Assembly (NCBI GenBank): GCA_902783745.1
Contig: CACZRY010000137.1
Location: forward strand, 1 to 9,720
DNA from: an uncultured Erysipelotrichaceae bacterium
GTDB lineage: Bacteria > Bacillota_I > Bacilli_A > Acholeplasmatales > Anaeroplasmataceae
Direction of reading: 5' to 3'
DNA length: 9,720 nucleotides
Made by a program: the position numbers and the translations under genes. Shown in pieces: positions 6,906 through 9,720 of the stretch; positions within the stretch are counted from its first letter, which is position 1; every line of letters starts with the position of its first letter. The notes under the pieces are model-generated. The model saw only the letters and a list, made by a program, of their open reading frames with translations, was not told the DNA's origin and searched no databases.

Positions 6906-7412
6906 TCACCCTTTTATAACTAAATCTAATTTAATATCATAAGAATCTAATTCTATATCATATATGCAATCACTATAGCATATACCAATCTTTAATCCAT
7001 TATATCCTTTTAAATACCTATCATAATATCCTTTACCATATCCAATTCTTTTTAAATCATTAGATACAGCAACACAAGGTATTAAAAAGCAAGTTATTGA
7101 ATCCCTTTTTGTAATATCACCTATAGGCTCTTTAGTATGAAATTTAGCATCTACTAAATTATCGCCTAAGCTATATTTAATAAATGATATCTCATCTCTT
7201 GTAATAGGTAGATAAAAATTCTTATCTTTATAATGTTCTAATAAGCCTAATAAAGATATTTCTTTACCTATTGGATAATATATACCAATATTTTTATGAT
7301 TATCTAATATCTTAGAATTTATTAAATCTGAAACTACTTTATTAGATGATTTAATATTATCTTTATTTTTTCTTTTTTCTAAGGCATCAATTCTAACGTT
7401 ATTTTTATTCAT
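6906..7412 (-). CDS. 5-formyltetrahydrofolate cyclo-ligase (MTHFS)
   Basis: A cytosolic enzyme converting 5-formyl-THF and ATP to 5,10-methenyl-THF, returning stored folate to the one-carbon pool. The 168 residues are at the short end of the family (about 180-200). Visible features are an N-terminal Lys/Arg-rich helix, IGIYYPIGKEISL (42-54, the folate/ATP-side segment), YLPI (67-70), KEPIG (94-98) and the diagnostic C-terminal block IPCVAVSNDLKRIGYGKGYY (111-130) continuing into DRYL. The second half of the family's usual 'F D ... G' turn reads SNDLKR, a small variation. The start ATG shares its last base with the TAA stop of the GGDEF-like gene (1-nt overlap), so translation is likely coupled. 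It ends four bases before ispD. The family call is firm; the Lys-rich N-terminus is divergent. Confidence 0.93.
   Translation of the reverse strand: MNKNNVRIDALEKRKNKDNIKSSNKVVSDLINSKILDNHKNIGIYYPIGKEISLLGLLEHYKDKNFYLPITRDEISFIKYSLGDNLVDAKFHTKEPIGDITKRDSITCFLIPCVAVSNDLKRIGYGKGYYDRYLKGYNGLKIGICYSDCIYDIELDSYDIKLDLVIKG
6907..6915 (-). promoter_or_regulatory. Ribosome binding site supporting the GTG start of ispD
   Basis: AAAAGGGTG on the minus strand (6915-6907) overlaps the TGA stop of the upstream cyclo-ligase gene, and its GGG is seven bases from the GTG. No in-frame ATG lies close enough to compete. The out-of-frame ATG at 6903 is followed at once by a stop, so GTG is the only sensible start that keeps the complete nucleotide-binding loop. 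Confidence 0.65.
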
Positions 7413-9004
7413 TATTTTATATCCTTATAATATGCGAAAGATGCAGCATATTGCTCATTTGATGCAATTTTTAATGCTTGGTAAGCATTTTGTATTACAT
7501 CTGCTGGATTCATAGTATCATTTGTAAATGAAATACCCATCTTAACCTCAGATACTATCTTTCTATCACCAAATGTTGCAGAAACATGTAATAATCTTTC
7601 TTCATTATTAAGTCCTGCCTTTAGTGCTTCCATTCTATTGTAATTTGTTATAAATGCAACAAACTCTAAACCAGATACTCTATATATCATATCATCAGAA
7701 ACAAAGTTCTCATGAATAACTTTAACATATTGTGATAACATTTCATTTCCAATTGCTCTACCGTATGCTTGATTGATATCAGGAATAGATTCACATTTAA
7801 AATATACAACTTCAAATGTTTTTCCTTCATTAATTAATTTCTTTAATTGAAGCTTCATCTTCATTTCATCTCCAACCTGATCAAGTGGAGAATCAGTTTT
7901 TTGATAACCAAAATCACCAAATACATGCATAATACCACATAATTCAACTACATTATCAGTAACAATTTTTTTACCAACCTCTTTAATATAAACATAACCA
8001 CCACCTGTATTATATTTATAGGTAATGTTATATTCATCATTAGAAAGCTTAGTCATTTGTTCTTGATAAAGTGATAAATTCTCTGGTGCGATATTTTTAT
8101 AGAATTCATTTGATGACATTGAATTTCCATTCAAATTTAATTTCTTTACTAATACATCATTAAACCATATTTGTTTTAATGATAATGTATTAAAAAATAT
8201 ACCATCACTTGAATTGTTTAATACTACTATAAATCTTTCAGATATTAAATCTAAGTTTTCCTTAACTTCTGCAAGTTCAGATTCAACACCTAATAATGAA
8301 TTCTTATCTTTTTTATCACCAATAAGAATTCTTCCTTTATATTTACCATTAATGAATATTGTAGTTTCATTAAAATACATTGCAGAATGTACGGCATTAT
8401 CATCTTCTAAATTGATAATAAGCTTATTTACTTTACCTTCTTCTACCTTATCACCATAGTGATTAAAGAATTTTTTAAGATCAGCTTTATAAGCTTCTTC
8501 GTCATTCATTCCAATTATTCTATATTTCTTTTCTATTACATCAAAAATATTCTTTTTGTAATATGTACCATCACTATAATCTAAATCTTTTTCTAAAAGC
8601 TTAGACATTTCTTTAACTCTATCCTTTTTATCTAATAAAACATAATATTTAGTTTCATTAAGGGAATTTGTTAATTCTTTAGATATTTTTTCATTTGACA
8701 ATGTGAAATCAACTGTTACAAATAAAGTAATTAAAGATATTAATTCTAGTGAAATAAATGCGATATTTGTAACATTTAGCCATAAAGGATTGTCACTAGA
8801 TGATTCTTTAATCTTGTCATAAAAAACAAATAATAATGCAGCAATAAATACCATTGCGAATGAAATTATAAATCTTGCCTTATAGAATATATGCTTCATG
8901 AAGCATTGTACAAGGATTATTATTAAAATTATAGTAGATATTACAAGAGGAATTATTGGACTTTGGGCTATAAAGCTCCAAATGTCAAACGCTTCTAATA
9001 TCAT
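7412..9004 (-). CDS. Membrane-anchored PAS-like / degenerate GGDEF signalling protein
   Basis: A protein of 530 residues. Three hydrophobic segments lie at about 17-37, 43-62 and 76-99. A cytoplasmic region follows with PAS-like stretches: a possible first one at about 118-235 (starts YYVLLDKKDRVKEMS) and a clearer one at about 255-365 (RFIVVLNNSSDGIFF onward). The C-terminal domain, about 385-530, has the GGDEF fold pattern: DINQAYGRAIGNEML (409-423) corresponds to the iNdxyGHxxGDxxL helix, and ADVIQNAYQALKIA (501-514) to the final helix. The signature is SGLEF (444-448) instead of GGDEF, and the first metal-binding Asp position carries Lys403, so it is unlikely to make c-di-GMP. The order TM-PAS-degenerate GGDEF resembles the N-terminal part of the c-di-AMP phosphodiesterase GdpP, but no DHH/DHHA1 domain follows. 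AGGAG overlaps the stop of the small upstream gene. Linkage to cdaA suggests a role in c-di-AMP signalling (inference). Confidence 0.8.
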   Translation of the reverse strand: MILEAFDIWSFIAQSPIIPLVISTIILIIILVQCFMKHIFYKARFIISFAMVFIAALLFVFYDKIKESSSDNPLWLNVTNIAFISLELISLITLFVTVDFTLSNEKISKELTNSLNETKYYVLLDKKDRVKEMSKLLEKDLDYSDGTYYKKNIFDVIEKKYRIIGMNDEEAYKADLKKFFNHYGDKVEEGKVNKLIINLEDDNAVHSAMYFNETTIFINGKYKGRILIGDKKDKNSLLGVESELAEVKENLDLISERFIVVLNNSSDGIFFNTLSLKQIWFNDVLVKKLNLNGNSMSSNEFYKNIAPENLSLYQEQMTKLSNDEYNITYKYNTGGGYVYIKEVGKKIVTDNVVELCGIMHVFGDFGYQKTDSPLDQVGDEMKMKLQLKKLINEGKTFEVVYFKCESIPDINQAYGRAIGNEMLSQYVKVIHENFVSDDMIYRVSGLEFVAFITNYNRMEALKAGLNNEERLLHVSATFGDRKIVSEVKMGISFTNDTMNPADVIQNAYQALKIASNEQYAASFAYYKDIK

Positions 9005-9015
9005 TTTTTATTCTC

Positions 9016-9192
9016 CTATCCAATAATATACTTGTTATAATAAATCAAAATTAATACTGCAAGTAGTAATATAGATACTAATGCAACAAGAATTATACTT
9101 ACTCTTTTATTTGGAGATGGCTTTGCATTAGCTCTAAATAAAAGTGCAAAAGGAGATAATAAAATTTGAGCGATTAATATTAAAACTTTCAT
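9016..9192 (-). CDS. Small membrane protein (58 aa) between cdaA and the GGDEF-like gene
   Basis: A short gene, easily missed, with good support: ATG at 9192-9190, preceded by AAAAGGAGG ending seven bases upstream, and stop TAG at 9018-9016. It fills the space between cdaA (15-nt gap) and the next gene (11-nt gap, with that gene's AGGAG touching this stop). The 58-residue product has two hydrophobic stretches, MKVLILIAQILLSPFALLF (1-19) and VSIILVALVSILLLAVLILI (31-50), split by a polar, basic linker (RANAKPSPNKR, 20-30). The tail ends YYNKYIIG. This looks like a two-pass hairpin membrane protein with the basic loop probably cytoplasmic. No family is recognised. Its placement suggests a partner of CdaA or of the GGDEF-like membrane protein, by inference only. 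Confidence 0.82.
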   Translation of the reverse strand: MKVLILIAQILLSPFALLFRANAKPSPNKRVSIILVALVSILLLAVLILIYYNKYIIG

Positions 9193-9207
9193 TTACTATT
9201 CCTCCTT

Positions 9208-9720
9208 TTAGTTTAATGTCATATTTAAGTAATCGGCAAGTTCTGCCTTAGATGCCATAGGCTTCATAAATCCTGATGTTGCAACATGAACATCACCTGT
9301 TTCTTCTGATACAATGATTGTAACTGAGTCAGTGATTTCAGAAATACCTACACCGGCACGGTGACGAGAACCAACTGTTTTATCTAATGATTGGTCTTCT
9401 GTTAATGTATAATATGCAGCTGCACAAACTATTTTATTACCTCTTATGATTACTCCACCATCATGTAAAGGTGAATCTTTAATAAATATTTGTTCCAATA
9501 ATTCTTTTGAAATATCAGAATTTAGGGTAATAGCTCTTTCTGCATATTGGTCCAAAGACATTTGTAATTCAATTGTAATTAATGCACCAACCTTTTCAGA
9601 TGACATATCAAATACAGAATCACAGATTGCATCTTTTGTTGCTTGAGTAGGAGTAAGCATCATTTCATTTTTCTTTTCTTCTTTTTTATGGTATTCCATA
9701 GCTCTTCTTAATTCAGGTGC
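9208..9720 (-). CDS. cdaA: Diadenylate cyclase CdaA, DAC domain (5' end outside window)
   Basis: This enzyme condenses two ATP into the second messenger c-di-AMP, which controls potassium and osmolyte transport and cell-wall homeostasis. About 170 C-terminal residues are visible. The reading frame stays open to base 9720 and reads APELRRAMEYH, matching the PElRrxLE segment just before the DAC domain, so the ATG at 9699 is internal and not the true start. Typical DAC elements are GALITIE, KDSPLHDGGVIIRGNKI (the DGA motif here reads DGG, bases 9454-9462), GSRHRAGVGISE (RHRA at 9355-9366) and VSEETGDVHVA. CdaA proteins have about three N-terminal membrane helices, expected beyond the right edge. 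In many Bacilli cdaA is followed by cdaR (ybbR) and glmM. Here a 58-residue membrane protein and a degenerate-GGDEF protein follow instead. The C-terminal end is intact and short. Confidence 0.93.
   Translation of the reverse strand, partial: APELRRAMEYHKKEEKKNEMMLTPTQATKDAICDSVFDMSSEKVGALITIELQMSLDQYAERAITLNSDISKELLEQIFIKDSPLHDGGVIIRGNKIVCAAAYYTLTEDQSLDKTVGSRHRAGVGISEITDSVTIIVSEETGDVHVATSGFMKPMASKAELADYLNMTLN

Noticed and set aside
6906..6908. Mycoplasma-type code (TGA as Trp)
   Set aside because: TGA terminates the cyclo-ligase gene exactly where ispD begins, and Trp residues in all genes are encoded by TGG.
9697..9699. ATG at 9699 as start of the diadenylate cyclase
   Set aside because: The frame continues open upstream and encodes APELRRA, which belongs to the conserved segment of CdaA before the DAC domain; the true start with its membrane helices is outside the window.

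Overview
The window is an AT-rich (by eye about 30% G+C), densely packed stretch of a Bacillota-type chromosome. All thirteen genes lie on the minus strand. Strong AGGAGG-type ribosome binding sites, the gene content (CdaA-type diadenylate cyclase, YutD-like, NifU C-terminal-like and DUF212 proteins, MEP-pathway genes) and very A/T-biased codons suggest a low-GC Bacilli/Erysipelotrichia-like or uncultured gut RF39-like lineage. That placement is inference. TGG encodes Trp and TGA is used as a stop (end of the 5-formyl-THF cyclo-ligase gene), so the code is the standard bacterial one, not the Mycoplasma code.

Reading in the direction of transcription (right to left), the window opens inside a diadenylate cyclase gene (cdaA, 5' end missing). 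A 58-residue membrane protein and a 530-residue membrane protein with PAS-like regions and a degenerate GGDEF domain follow. Next comes a tightly overlapping chain: 5-formyltetrahydrofolate cyclo-ligase, ispD, ispF and a low-molecular-weight tyrosine phosphatase. After that come a YutD-like protein with an Asn/Lys-rich tail, a NifU C-terminal-type Fe-S scaffold, a triple-repeat DUF212 (divergent PAP2) membrane protein, glucose-6-phosphate isomerase and dUTPase. Gaps between these twelve genes run from an 8-nt overlap to 54 nt. The first clear intrinsic terminator lies just after dut (697-733), so one long transcription unit, perhaps with internal promoters, is plausible.

Beyond that terminator a separate FCD-type GntR regulator gene starts at 601 and runs off the left edge. 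It has its own promoter-like sequence, and an 8-bp-arm inverted repeat sits at the predicted transcription start, which suggests autoregulation.

The run combines housekeeping functions (isoprenoid precursors, folate, glycolysis, dUTP removal, Fe-S assembly) with nucleotide second-messenger signalling. The parts most worth following up are two. First, the cdaA-associated pair (small membrane protein plus a GdpP-like N-terminal architecture without a DHH/DHHA1 phosphodiesterase) occupies the place where cdaR and glmM usually follow cdaA. Second, the DUF212 protein repeats three times with an exact 179-residue period and has lost key motif residues in modules 1 and 2. No RNA genes, CRISPR arrays, insertion sequences or phage genes were seen, and no gene-free stretch exceeds 143 bases.
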